DNA of 8,142 nucleotides from HGM13006 sp963650135 (GTDB lineage Bacteria; Bacillota; Clostridia; Oscillospirales; Oscillospiraceae). Below, one piece after another: positions 1 through 6,160 of the stretch (position 1 is its first letter; every line of letters begins with the position of its first letter). The notes beneath the pieces are model-generated. The model saw nothing but the letters and a program-made list of their open reading frames with translations, had not been told where the DNA came from and made no database searches. The DNA lies in NCBI GenBank assembly GCA_963650135.1, contig CAVJLG010000104.1:1-8142 (forward strand). Reading direction: 5' to 3'. The translations under genes and the position numbers were made by a program.

Positions 1-56
1 TCCTTTATTGAATCGCTTTGACCTCGATGTTCAATGTGTGTTTTGCTCATCTCTAT

Positions 57-62
57 TATAAT
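57..62 (+). promoter_or_regulatory. Possible -10 box upstream of the DUF308 gene
   Basis: A perfect TATAAT lies about 35 bases before the start codon at 98. No convincing -35 box is found 16-18 bases upstream; TTGACC at 18-23 is too far away. This is a weak call, and the promoter could belong to another sigma class. Confidence 0.3.
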
Positions 63-97
63 ATGGTTCCTGGAACAATCACTGAGGAGGAATTTCT

Positions 98-622
98 ATG
101 TTTGATCTGCTTCGCCGTATCCGGATCAATTTTGTATTAACCGCAATCTTAACACTGATTCTGGGCATTCTGCTCATCACCTCTCCCGGCACGGCCATGC
201 GCACGGTCTTCCTGCTGGTGGGCTGGACGCTGGTGATCTCCGGCGCGGCGTCGCTTTTGACGGCGCTTTTGTCCCGCGGGCAGCCGGTGGGGCAGGGCGA
301 CCTGGTATTGGGCCTGGTGCAGGTGGCAACGGGCCTGGTGGTATTGATGCGCCCGGGCTTTCTCATGTCTCTGGCGGGCATCGTGGTGGGCTTTGTGCTC
401 TTGATCCACGGCATTCACGACATTCAGCACGCCCGGGAGAGCAAGGCCCTGGGCTATGAGTGGAAGCTGTCCATGGGCGTGGGCATTGCGGCGGTGGTCA
501 TGGGCATCATCGTCATGGTGAACCCGTTCTCCACCCTGGAAACCCTGCTGCGGATTGCGGGCGTCTTCCTGCTGGTGGACGGTGTGGCCGACCTGTTGAT
601 GGTTTGGCGGACCACACATTGA
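98..622 (+). CDS. DUF308 / HdeD-like six-helix membrane protein
   Basis: This 174-residue protein is almost wholly hydrophobic. I see six likely membrane helices at about residues 10-28, 34-57, 68-85, 88-110, 122-142 and 147-168. They form three helix pairs, with Pro-containing turns after the first helix of each pair (SPGT at 29-32, RPGF at 85-88, NPF at 142-144). This internally repeated layout is typical of the DUF308/HdeD family. HdeD in enterobacteria is linked to acid resistance, but for most Firmicute members the role is unknown, so no function is claimed here. The start is supported by GAGGAGG about 7 bases before the ATG. No signal peptide or catalytic motif is visible. The gene appears monocistronic, because a strong promoter for the valS leader begins 4 bases after its stop codon. 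Confidence 0.8.
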   Translation: MFDLLRRIRINFVLTAILTLILGILLITSPGTAMRTVFLLVGWTLVISGAASLLTALLSRGQPVGQGDLVLGLVQVATGLVVLMRPGFLMSLAGIVVGFVLLIHGIHDIQHARESKALGYEWKLSMGVGIAAVVMGIIVMVNPFSTLETLLRIAGVFLLVDGVADLLMVWRTTH

Positions 623-625
623 TAC

Positions 626-654
626 TTGACATTTTTTCCGGAATGTAATATCAT
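626..654 (+). promoter_or_regulatory. Sigma-A promoter of the valS T-box transcript
   Basis: TTGACA (626-631) and TATCAT (649-654) are separated by 17 bases, which is the ideal sigma-A spacing. The start of transcription is expected near 661, just ahead of the T-box leader. An overlapping TATAAT-like hexamer, TAATAT at 646-651, would give only a 14-base spacer and is less likely. Confidence 0.8.
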
Positions 655-660
655 GGCTCT

Positions 661-910
661 ATATCGAAATGAGCTTTGATGGAGAGGAGTAGGTCGATCT
701 CACTCGGAAGAGAGCAGGCGGTTGGTGCAAGCCTGTGGGGGAATCGATTGAAGGTCGCTCCGGAGCTGCGGGCCTGAACCAAGTAGGGTCTGCCGGTTGC
801 TCCCGTTACAGAGCGTCGAGTGCGGCATAATTGTATTGTATTATGCCGAATTCAGGTGGTACCGCGGAATTTTTCGTCCTGGATATGTGAAGAGCATATC
901 CAGGACGTTT
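661..910 (+). promoter_or_regulatory. T-box riboswitch (tRNA-Val responsive) upstream of valS
   Basis: This is a classic T-box leader. AGAGAGC at 708-714 followed by a GGTTGGTGCAAGCC-type segment fits the distal part of Stem I. The specifier region at about 749-760 presents GTC (754-756), a valine codon, inside the usual GAAG-NNN-GCTCC setting. A 9-bp helix (823-831 with 840-848) fits Stem III. The conserved T-box core runs from 854 to 867 and contains TGGT (857-860), which can pair with the ACCA end of uncharged tRNA-Val. When that pairing occurs, AGG at 854-856 can pair with CCT at 878-880 in an antiterminator, which disrupts the terminator at 875-907. By family knowledge, uncharged tRNA-Val switches valS on. 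The codon match with the downstream valyl-tRNA synthetase makes the assignment firm. Confidence 0.95.
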
Positions 911-911
911 T
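875..911 (+). terminator. Regulated intrinsic terminator of the T-box
   Basis: A perfect 13-bp stem (875-887 with 895-907) has a 7-base loop and is followed by TTTTTG and more T-rich sequence. Its 5' strand contains the CCT needed by the competing antiterminator, so it is mutually exclusive with the T-box core pairing. Confidence 0.92.
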
Positions 912-962
912 TGTTATTTTGCGGGCAATTTTGTGTAAACAACTGAGGAGATGATTTAAGCG

Positions 963-3596
963 ATGAAAGAACTGCCGAAGATTTACGACCCCCAGCAGGT
1001 GGAAGGCAGCGTCTATGAGATGTGGCAGAAGGGCGGCTATTTCCATGCCAAGCGTGACCCGGACAAGAAGCCCTTTACGATTGTGATGCCCCCACCCAAC
1101 GTTACCGGTCAGCTGCACATGGGCCACGCCATGGACTGCACCCTTCAGGACATCCTCACCCGGTTTAAGCGCATGCAGGGCTATTCTGCGCTCTGGCTCC
1201 CGGGCTATGACCATGCGGGCATTGCCACCCAGATCAAGGTGGAGGAAGAGCTGCGGAAAGAGGGCCTCAGCCGCTACGACCTGGGCCGGGAGAAGTTCCT
1301 GGAGCGGGTTTGGCAGTGGAAGGAGCAGTACGGCGACCGGATTGTAGAGCAGCAGAAGACCCTGGGCTCCTCCTGCGACTGGGAGCGCCACCGGTTCACC
1401 ATGGACGAGGGCTGCTCCAAGGCCGTGCGCGAGGTGTTTGTGCGGCTGTATGAAAAGGGCTATATCTACAAGGGCAGCCGGATTATCAACTGGTGCCCCC
1501 ATTGCCGCACCGCCCTGTCCGACGCCGAGGTAGAGTACGCCGAGAAGCCCGGCAAGCTCTGGCACCTCCGCTATCCCATCAAGGGCGAGGAGGGGAGATA
1601 TCTGGTGGTGGCTACCACCCGGCCGGAAACCATGATGGGCGATACCGGCGTTGCGGTGAACCCAAATGATGAGCGATATAAGGATCTGGTGGGCAAGACC
1701 TGCATTCTGCCCATTATGAACCGTGAGATTCCCATTGTGGCCGACGACTATGTGGAAGTGGACTTCGGCACCGGCTGCGTGAAGATGACTCCCGCCCACG
1801 ACCCCAACGACTTCGAGGTGGGCCAGCGGCACAATCTGGAGATCATCCGCGTGATCGGCGACGACGGCAAGATCAATGCCCAGGGCGGCCCCTACGAGGG
1901 CATGGACCGGTACGAGTGCCGGAAAGCCGTAATCCATGACCTGGAGGAGCAGGGCTATCTCGAAAAGATCGAGGACTACACCCACAACGTTTCCACCTGC
2001 TACCGCTGCCACAACGATGTGGAGCCCCTGATCTCCGCCCAGTGGTTCGTGAAGATGGAGCCCCTGGCCAAGGAGGCAATCCGCGTGGTGGAGGACGGCG
2101 AGACGAAGTTCGTCCCCGAGCGGTTCACCAAGACGTACCTGAACTGGATGGAGAACGTCCACGACTGGTGCATCTCCCGTCAGCTGTGGTGGGGCCATCA
2201 GATTCCCGCATGGAAGTGCGCTGACTGCGGCGAATATACCGTTTCCCGTGAAGATCCCACCGAGTGCTGCCACTGCGGAAGCAAGCACATCGTTCGGGAA
2301 GAGGACGTGCTGGACACCTGGTTCTCCTCCGCCCTGTGGCCCTTTGAAACCCTGGGCTGGCCGGACAAGACCGAGGATCTCGACTATTTCTATCCCACCG
2401 ATGTGCTGGTCACCGGCTATGATATCATCTTCTTCTGGGTGGCCAGAATGATCTTCTCCGGCTGCGAGCAAACCGGCAAGACCCCCTTCCACACCGTCCT
2501 GATGCATGGTCTGGTGCGGGACGACAAGGGACGGAAGATGTCGAAGTCCCTGGGCAACGGCATCGATCCCCTGGAGATGGTGAAGCAGTACGGCGCCGAC
2601 GCTCTGCGCATGAACATGATTACCGGCAACAGCCCCGGAAACGACATGCGCTTCTATGTGGAGCGCTGCGAGGCCATGCGGAACTTCGCCAATAAGATTT
2701 GGAACGCCAGCCGCTTTGTGCTGATGAACCTGACCATCGACCAGCCCGGCCTGCCCGATGTTTCCAAGCTGGAGCAGGAGGACAAGTGGATTCTTTCGAA
2801 GCTGAACCGCCTGATTTCCGAAGTCACGGAGAACATGGACAAGTATGAGCTGGGCATTGCGGTGCAGAAGATCTATGACTTTATCTGGGACGATTACTGC
2901 GACTGGTATATCGAGCTTACCAAGTCCCGGCTGTATGCGGACAAGGAAGAGAGCAAGACCGTGGCCCAGCAGGTTCTGGTGTATGTGCTGGATCAGTTCC
3001 TGAAGCTGCTGCATCCCTTTATGCCGTTTATCACCGAGGAAATCTGGCAGGCCATTCCCCACGAGGGAGAGAGCATCATGATCGCCCCCTGGCCCACCAC
3101 CTCCGAGGCGCTGAACTTCCCCGCAGAGGAGGCCGCTATGGAGCAGATCATGGCTGCCATTCGGGCGGTGCGGAACCGCCGGGCCGAGATGAACGTGCCC
3201 CCCAGCAAAAAGTCTACCCTGTATATCGTCACCGAGAACCAGAAGGTGTACGGGCAGGGACAGGCGTTCATTATGAAGCTGGCATATTCCGACAATCTGA
3301 TTGTCACCGGCACCGAGCCCGAGGGCGCAGAGGACATGGCCTCCTGCGTGACCCACGATGCAAAGCTCTATATGCCCATGGATCAGCTCATCGACTTTGA
3401 GAAGGAGCTCCAGCGCATCGAAAAGGAACTGACCAAGAACCGCAAGAGCCTGGAGGGCATTGAGAAGAAGCTCTCCAACCCCGGATTCCTGGCCAAGGCC
3501 CCGGAGAACGTGGTCAATGGCGAGAAGGAAAAGGCCGAGAAGCTCCATGCGATCATCGATCAGCTGGAAGAATCCAAGAAGCGTCTGCAAAAGTAA
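963..3596 (+). CDS. valS: Valyl-tRNA synthetase
   Basis: This class I aminoacyl-tRNA synthetase charges tRNA-Val with valine in the cytoplasm. The 877-residue length matches bacterial ValRS. The catalytic HIGH-type motif is HMGH at residues 52-55, after PPPNVTG at 43-49. KMSKS is at 525-529. The editing (CP1) domain is recognisable from TTRPETMMGDT at 218-228 and TPAHDPNDFEVG at 276-287; it removes mischarged threonine. Cys pairs at 178/181 (WCPHC), 346/349, 419/422 and 435/436/438 suggest bound zinc. DWCISRQLWWGHQIP at 401-415 is a ValRS/IleRS signature. The tail from about 810 is the charged coiled-coil arm specific to ValRS. The start is supported by GAGGAG at 945-950. An ATG at 951 is followed almost at once by a stop and is excluded. 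Expression is controlled by the upstream T-box. Confidence 0.98.
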   Translation: MKELPKIYDPQQVEGSVYEMWQKGGYFHAKRDPDKKPFTIVMPPPNVTGQLHMGHAMDCTLQDILTRFKRMQGYSALWLPGYDHAGIATQIKVEEELRKEGLSRYDLGREKFLERVWQWKEQYGDRIVEQQKTLGSSCDWERHRFTMDEGCSKAVREVFVRLYEKGYIYKGSRIINWCPHCRTALSDAEVEYAEKPGKLWHLRYPIKGEEGRYLVVATTRPETMMGDTGVAVNPNDERYKDLVGKTCILPIMNREIPIVADDYVEVDFGTGCVKMTPAHDPNDFEVGQRHNLEIIRVIGDDGKINAQGGPYEGMDRYECRKAVIHDLEEQGYLEKIEDYTHNVSTCYRCHNDVEPLISAQWFVKMEPLAKEAIRVVEDGETKFVPERFTKTYLNWMENVHDWCISRQLWWGHQIPAWKCADCGEYTVSREDPTECCHCGSKHIVREEDVLDTWFSSALWPFETLGWPDKTEDLDYFYPTDVLVTGYDIIFFWVARMIFSGCEQTGKTPFHTVLMHGLVRDDKGRKMSKSLGNGIDPLEMVKQYGADALRMNMITGNSPGNDMRFYVERCEAMRNFANKIWNASRFVLMNLTIDQPGLPDVSKLEQEDKWILSKLNRLISEVTENMDKYELGIAVQKIYDFIWDDYCDWYIELTKSRLYADKEESKTVAQQVLVYVLDQFLKLLHPFMPFITEEIWQAIPHEGESIMIAPWPTTSEALNFPAEEAAMEQIMAAIRAVRNRRAEMNVPPSKKSTLYIVTENQKVYGQGQAFIMKLAYSDNLIVTGTEPEGAEDMASCVTHDAKLYMPMDQLIDFEKELQRIEKELTKNRKSLEGIEKKLSNPGFLAKAPENVVNGEKEKAEKLHAIIDQLEESKKRLQK

Positions 3597-3597
3597 T

Positions 3598-3631
3598 CAA
3601 AAAGGCCCGCTGTCGGATTGGCAGCGGGCCT
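3598..3631. terminator. Hairpin between valS and folC
   Basis: A perfect 10-bp GC-rich stem (3603-3612 with 3622-3631) closes a 9-base loop. No T-tract follows on the plus strand, but the run of A before it would be a U-tract on the minus strand. For the valS-folC direction it may weaken or process the transcript rather than stop it. Terminator activity is uncertain. Confidence 0.45.
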
Positions 3632-3653
3632 ATGGTGTTTGGGAGGGTAGAGC

Positions 3654-4910
3654 ATGACATATGAAGAGGCACTGGCGGGGATTCACAGCCGCAGGACGTT
3701 CTCCGGGGGCGGGCCGACCCTAGACCGGATTCGCAGATTGATGGATGCCCTGGGCAATCCCCAGGAGCGATACAAGGTGGTACACATTGCGGGTACCAAC
3801 GGCAAGGGCAGCGTATCGGCCATGACGGCGGCGGCGCTGCGGGAATGCGGCAATCGGGTGGGGCTGTTTACATCGCCCTATCTGGTGGATTTCCGGGAGC
3901 GGATTCGCGTGGATGGGAAGAACATCTCGAAGCTGGACTTAGTAGGCTGCTACGAAACGGTAATGGCGGCGGAGGAAAAGCTGGAGGCCCAGGGCTATGA
4001 ACCGGTGAACGAGTTTGAGCTGGTGACGGCCATCGGATTTTTGGCCTTTTACTGGGCGAAGGTGGACTATGCGGTGCTGGAGGTGGGCCTGGGGGGACGA
4101 ACTGACCCCACGAACCTGGTGCGGGACCCTGCGGCCTGCTGCATCACCTCCATCTCCCTGGACCATACGCAGATTTTGGGGGATACCCTGGAGAAAATCG
4201 CCGGGGAGAAGGCGGGCATCATCAAGTGGGAGGCGCCGATTGTCATGGCGCGGCAGACCCCCGAGGTGTTTGAGGTGATTGCCCGGCAGGCGGAGGCGGT
4301 CCATGCGCCGCTGTATTTCGCACCCGATGTGGAGCCGCTGCATCAGGACAAGCACGGGACGCGGTTCTACTGTGATGACACGGAGCTGGAAATTCCGCTG
4401 CTGGGGGACTATCAGATGGAAAATGCCGCCGCTGCCTGGCAGATTACCCGGGTGCTGGGGCTGCCGAAGGATGCGGTGAAGCGGGCGTTTGCTCAGGTAT
4501 CATGGCCCGGGCGGCTGCAATATATCCCCGGGGAGCCGGACTATCTCATTGACGCGGGGCACAATCCCGGGGGCATTCAGGCTCTGTGTAAGACATTAAA
4601 GGAGCTGTTCCCGGACCGGAAGATCACGGCAGTGGTAAGCATGATGAAGGACAAGGACTATGGGGTCTGCATTCCCGAGATTGCCAAGATTGCGGAGCAT
4701 GTGATTGGGTGCACCGTGGGGCTGCCCAGGTCCCTACAGCCGGAGGAGATTGCGAAGGTCGCGGGGGAATATACCAGAGCGGACTGGAGCGAGGATTTTC
4801 GGGGAGCTTTGGAGATGGCGAAGGAGGATTCTGGGAATCTTATCGTTGTTTGCGGGTCGGTGTTTGGAGCGGGAGAGGCACTGAAAGTGCTGGAGAAGAA
4901 AGAAGATTGA
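3654..4910 (+). CDS. folC: Bifunctional folylpolyglutamate / dihydrofolate synthase
   Basis: FolC joins dihydropteroate to glutamate and then adds further glutamates to folates, using ATP, in the cytoplasm. It belongs to the Mur ligase superfamily. The 418-residue length is normal. The ATP-binding loop is AGTNGKGS at 46-53. TSPYL at 73-77 and EVGLGGRTDPTN at 143-154 are family signatures. LDHTQILGDT at 169-178 and GEKAGIIK at 184-191 carry the metal and phosphate-binding residues; Lys191 is in the position of the carbamylated lysine of the family. The C-terminal domain shows PGRLQ at 285-289 and DAGHNP at 300-305. GGGAGG at 3641-3646 supports the ATG. The gene starts 57 bases after valS on the same strand, a common Firmicute pairing, and may be partly co-transcribed with it. 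No intact terminator with a plus-strand T-tract is visible after the stop. Confidence 0.96.
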   Translation: MTYEEALAGIHSRRTFSGGGPTLDRIRRLMDALGNPQERYKVVHIAGTNGKGSVSAMTAAALRECGNRVGLFTSPYLVDFRERIRVDGKNISKLDLVGCYETVMAAEEKLEAQGYEPVNEFELVTAIGFLAFYWAKVDYAVLEVGLGGRTDPTNLVRDPAACCITSISLDHTQILGDTLEKIAGEKAGIIKWEAPIVMARQTPEVFEVIARQAEAVHAPLYFAPDVEPLHQDKHGTRFYCDDTELEIPLLGDYQMENAAAAWQITRVLGLPKDAVKRAFAQVSWPGRLQYIPGEPDYLIDAGHNPGGIQALCKTLKELFPDRKITAVVSMMKDKDYGVCIPEIAKIAEHVIGCTVGLPRSLQPEEIAKVAGEYTRADWSEDFRGALEMAKEDSGNLIVVCGSVFGAGEALKVLEKKED

Positions 4911-4957
4911 ATAAAGAATAATGATTCCGATTGCAGTTGCGGCCCTTTTCCATTATT

Positions 4958-4991
4958 GCGAAACAAGCGGGCGCACCGATGTGCGCCCGCT
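4958..4991 (-). terminator. Terminator-like hairpin between convergent folC and toxN
   Basis: A perfect 11-bp GC-rich stem (4966-4976 with 4981-4991) has a 4-base loop. It lies 11 bases beyond the toxN stop. On the minus strand it is followed by TTGTTT, a weak U-tract. No T-tract follows on the plus strand. It is the likely end of the toxN transcript and may also slow read-through from folC. Confidence 0.6.
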
Positions 4992-5001
4992 AAAGAATGC
5001 G

Positions 5002-5505
5002 TTATGTTGTTGGAATTGCAGTATGAGTGCCGCATTGCAACCATTCCGTATATTTGGATTCCAATAGTTTATAATCACAGCAATTTGCAGCAAGCCAATG
5101 GTCACGATTGCAGCCAATGGCATAAATTTGCGCAGCCTTTTGCAAGATCTTAGCCTCGTTTTTTCGGCAAAAGCGGTATTCCTTGGTAAGTACATCTGCA
5201 TAATGTGGATTTTCAGACCGAATTACAGAGAAATCCTTTCGAACAACTTCGGTTTTCGGGATTGGAAACATAAATGAGAACTTAATCGATGAAAGAGGCT
5301 TGCCGTGTTCGTCTAGAATCAGCAGACTGGTGCGCTGCTTGGCGGTGTTGGACGAGATTGGTGCGAAATAATCGTAGCCATTGACCGACAAAACGATGCC
5401 GCAGACAAATTTGTTGTTGGATGCATAGTGAATATTGGGAATTCTGTGTTCGAACTTCCGCAAGTATTCTGCATAGGCTTCTTTTACATCATAAAAATTC
5501 AACAT
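5002..5505 (-). CDS. toxN: Type III toxin-antitoxin toxin, ToxN/AbiQ-family endoribonuclease
   Basis: This 167-residue protein resembles ToxN/AbiQ toxins, which are MazF-like RNases held inactive by repeat RNA. The N-terminus (MLNFYDVKEAYAEYL, then RIPNI at 21-25) matches the family opening. FVCGIVLSVNGYDYFAPISS at 33-52 corresponds to the family block GIVL..NG..Y.APLSS, which carries the active-site Ser/Thr. FMFPIP at 78-83 corresponds to the NMIPVP-like strand. The predicted product is cytoplasmic with no membrane segment. I place the start at the ATG at 5503-5505, because GAGGTG (5512-5517) lies 6 bases upstream. A longer frame opening with TTG at 5535 would start inside the terminator hairpin and is rejected. 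Just upstream on the same strand are the antitoxin repeats, a terminator and a promoter, the hallmark order of type III systems. The gene is visibly AT-richer than folC and spoIIAA, consistent with horizontal gain. Family membership is by motif recognition, without a profile search. Confidence 0.88.
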   Translation of the reverse strand: MLNFYDVKEAYAEYLRKFEHRIPNIHYASNNKFVCGIVLSVNGYDYFAPISSNTAKQRTSLLILDEHGKPLSSIKFSFMFPIPKTEVVRKDFSVIRSENPHYADVLTKEYRFCRKNEAKILQKAAQIYAIGCNRDHWLAANCCDYKLLESKYTEWLQCGTHTAIPTT

Positions 5506-5511
5506 CCTGCG

Positions 5512-5517
5512 CACCTC
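5512..5517 (-). promoter_or_regulatory. Ribosome binding site that fixes the toxN start
   Basis: GAGGTG on the minus strand lies 6 bases before the ATG at 5505. It is downstream of the terminator hairpin, so toxN is translated only from transcripts that read through that terminator. Confidence 0.75.
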
Positions 5518-5519
5518 AT

Positions 5520-5544
5520 AAAAAAGGAGCAGCAAAGCTGCTCC
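5520..5544 (-). terminator. Intrinsic terminator between toxI repeats and toxN
   Basis: On the minus strand an 8-bp stem (5544-5537 with 5533-5526) with a 3-base loop is followed directly by six T (5525-5520). In known type III systems a terminator in this place sets a large excess of antitoxin RNA over toxin mRNA through partial read-through. Confidence 0.9.
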
Positions 5545-5546
5545 AT

Positions 5547-5704
5547 GAATTAAAGTCCCGCGCTTAACGGTGGCGGAATACCACGAATTAAAGTCCCGCG
5601 CTTAACGGTGGCGGAATACCACGAATTAAAGTCCCGCACTTAACGGTGGCGGAACACCACGAATTAAAGTCCCGCGCTTAACGGTGGCGGAACACCACGA
5701 ATTA
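5547..5704 (-). repeat. Four 38-bp tandem repeats plus a 6-bp partial unit (toxI array)
   Basis: Full units lie at 5547-5584, 5585-5622, 5623-5660 and 5661-5698, with a remnant at 5699-5704. They abut without spacers, which rules out a CRISPR array. Only two positions vary, numbered in antitoxin sense. Position 6 is A in the two toxN-proximal units and G in the two promoter-proximal ones. Position 23 is T only in the 5623-5660 unit and C elsewhere. Both sites fall in predicted pseudoknot loops. Confidence 0.97.
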
Positions 5705-5718
5705 CTTTCATCGCTTCC

Positions 5719-5747
5719 AGTATATTGTATCTCGAGCAAAATGTCAA
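5719..5747 (-). promoter_or_regulatory. Consensus sigma-A promoter of the toxI-toxN cassette
   Basis: On the minus strand a perfect TTGACA (5747-5742) and TATACT (5724-5719) are separated by exactly 17 bases. It is the strongest promoter in the window, as expected for a system needing abundant antitoxin RNA. Confidence 0.9.
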
Positions 5748-5750
5748 TAG

Positions 5751-5799
5751 AAAAAATCTCCCCCGTTCATGCATTCGACAGCATGTGCGGGGGATTTTT
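5751..5799. terminator. Bidirectional-looking terminator between toxIN and spoIIA
   Basis: CCCCCG (5760-5765) pairs with CGGGGG (5788-5793). After a 2-base internal mismatch, CATGC (5768-5772) pairs with GCATG (5781-5785) around an 8-base loop. TTTTT follows at 5795-5799, and AAAAAA precedes at 5751-5756, so either strand carries a U-tract. It ends only 35 bases before spoIIAA and starts about 4 bases from the toxI -35 box. Confidence 0.75.
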
Positions 5800-5807
5800 G
5801 CTATGAT
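5799..5807 (+). promoter_or_regulatory. Possible extended -10 promoter for spoIIAA
   Basis: TGCTATGAT (5799-5807) fits an extended -10 element and is the only promoter-like sequence between the terminator and spoIIAA. No good -35 box is seen. In Bacillus the spoIIA operon uses sigma-H, but I find no clean sigma-H pair here: GGGGGATTT at 5789-5797 resembles its -35 half, but no matching GAAT box follows. Confidence 0.3.
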
Positions 5808-5833
5808 AACATGGCAAAAAGAGGAATGGAGCG

Positions 5834-6160
5834 ATGCAAATGTACATCAGAAGCTTCCTGCAAGACAAGGAAATGACCATCACCCTCTCCGGCGAGATCG
5901 ACCACCACGAGGGAAAGCACGCCATGAAGACCATTGGGGAGAAAATCGACGCGTATCTCCCCAGGGTGTGCGTGCTGGACTTCCGGGACGTGACGTTTAT
6001 GGATTCCTCGGGGATCGCCATTGTGGTATCGGCGGTGCGGCGGATGCGGCAGCTGGAGGGCAGGCTGGTGATCTGCAACGTCCAGCCCCAGCCCATGCGG
6101 GTGTTCCGGGCGGCGGGCATTGAGCAGATCGCCGAAATCAAGGGAGGAGAGAAAGCATGA
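5834..6160 (+). CDS. spoIIAA: Anti-sigma-F factor antagonist
   Basis: SpoIIAA is a single STAS-domain protein that binds the anti-sigma factor SpoIIAB and frees sigma-F in the forespore. SpoIIAB inactivates it by phosphorylating a serine. The 108 residues show the STAS signature VTFMDSSGIAIV at 53-64. Ser58 or Ser59 in DSSG is the expected phosphosite; the Bacillus site is Ser58. The N-terminal strand ITLSGEIDHH (16-25) is typical. Two starts are possible: ATG at 5834 with GAGGA 8 bases upstream (5821-5825), and ATG at 5840 with GGAG (5828-5831) 8 bases upstream. They differ by only two residues. The stop overlaps the spoIIAB start by 4 bases (ATGA), so translation is coupled. It is the first gene of the operon, and the order AA-AB-sigF is diagnostic. 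Confidence 0.95.
   Translation: MQMYIRSFLQDKEMTITLSGEIDHHEGKHAMKTIGEKIDAYLPRVCVLDFRDVTFMDSSGIAIVVSAVRRMRQLEGRLVICNVQPQPMRVFRAAGIEQIAEIKGGEKA

Larger units (their letters stand above)
5520..5712 (-). ncRNA. toxI: ToxI-type antitoxin RNA precursor with four pseudoknot repeats
   Basis: The RNA is predicted to start near 5712, just after the -10 box, and to end at the terminator at 5520. It holds four 38-nt repeats and no reading frame with a ribosome binding site. In antitoxin sense each unit can fold as an H-type pseudoknot. Stem 1 pairs unit positions 1-4 (GTGG) with 12-15 (CCAC). Stem 2 pairs 7-11 (TTCCG) with 25-29 (CGGGA, one G-U). Loop 1 is 5-6, loop 3 is 16-24, and 30-38 is a single-stranded linker ending in AATTC. 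Every pseudoknot is flanked on both sides by TAATTC, because a 6-nt partial unit precedes the first one. This matches how ToxN toxins cut the precursor into single units that then bind and inhibit them. The TTAAG loop and AATTC linker also recall the Pectobacterium ToxI repeat (from memory). Cleavage site and folding are inferences. Confidence 0.87.

Noticed and set aside
852..3590. A 912-residue open frame on the minus strand
   Set aside because: It is fully antisense to valS, has a repetitive His/Leu/Gly-rich composition and no recognisable domain. It is a codon-bias shadow.
5506..5535. Longer toxN start at TTG 5535 (177 residues)
   Set aside because: This start lies inside the terminator hairpin and its extra codons run through the T-tract. 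The ATG at 5505 has a proper ribosome binding site and fits the family N-terminus.
5547..5704. CRISPR array
   Set aside because: The repeats abut with no unique spacers, and no cas gene is near. Position upstream of toxN and the pseudoknot fold fit a type III antitoxin.
5725..6123. A 132-residue plus-strand frame
   Set aside because: It starts in the toxI promoter region, runs through a terminator and overlaps spoIIAA out of frame. It is a shadow.
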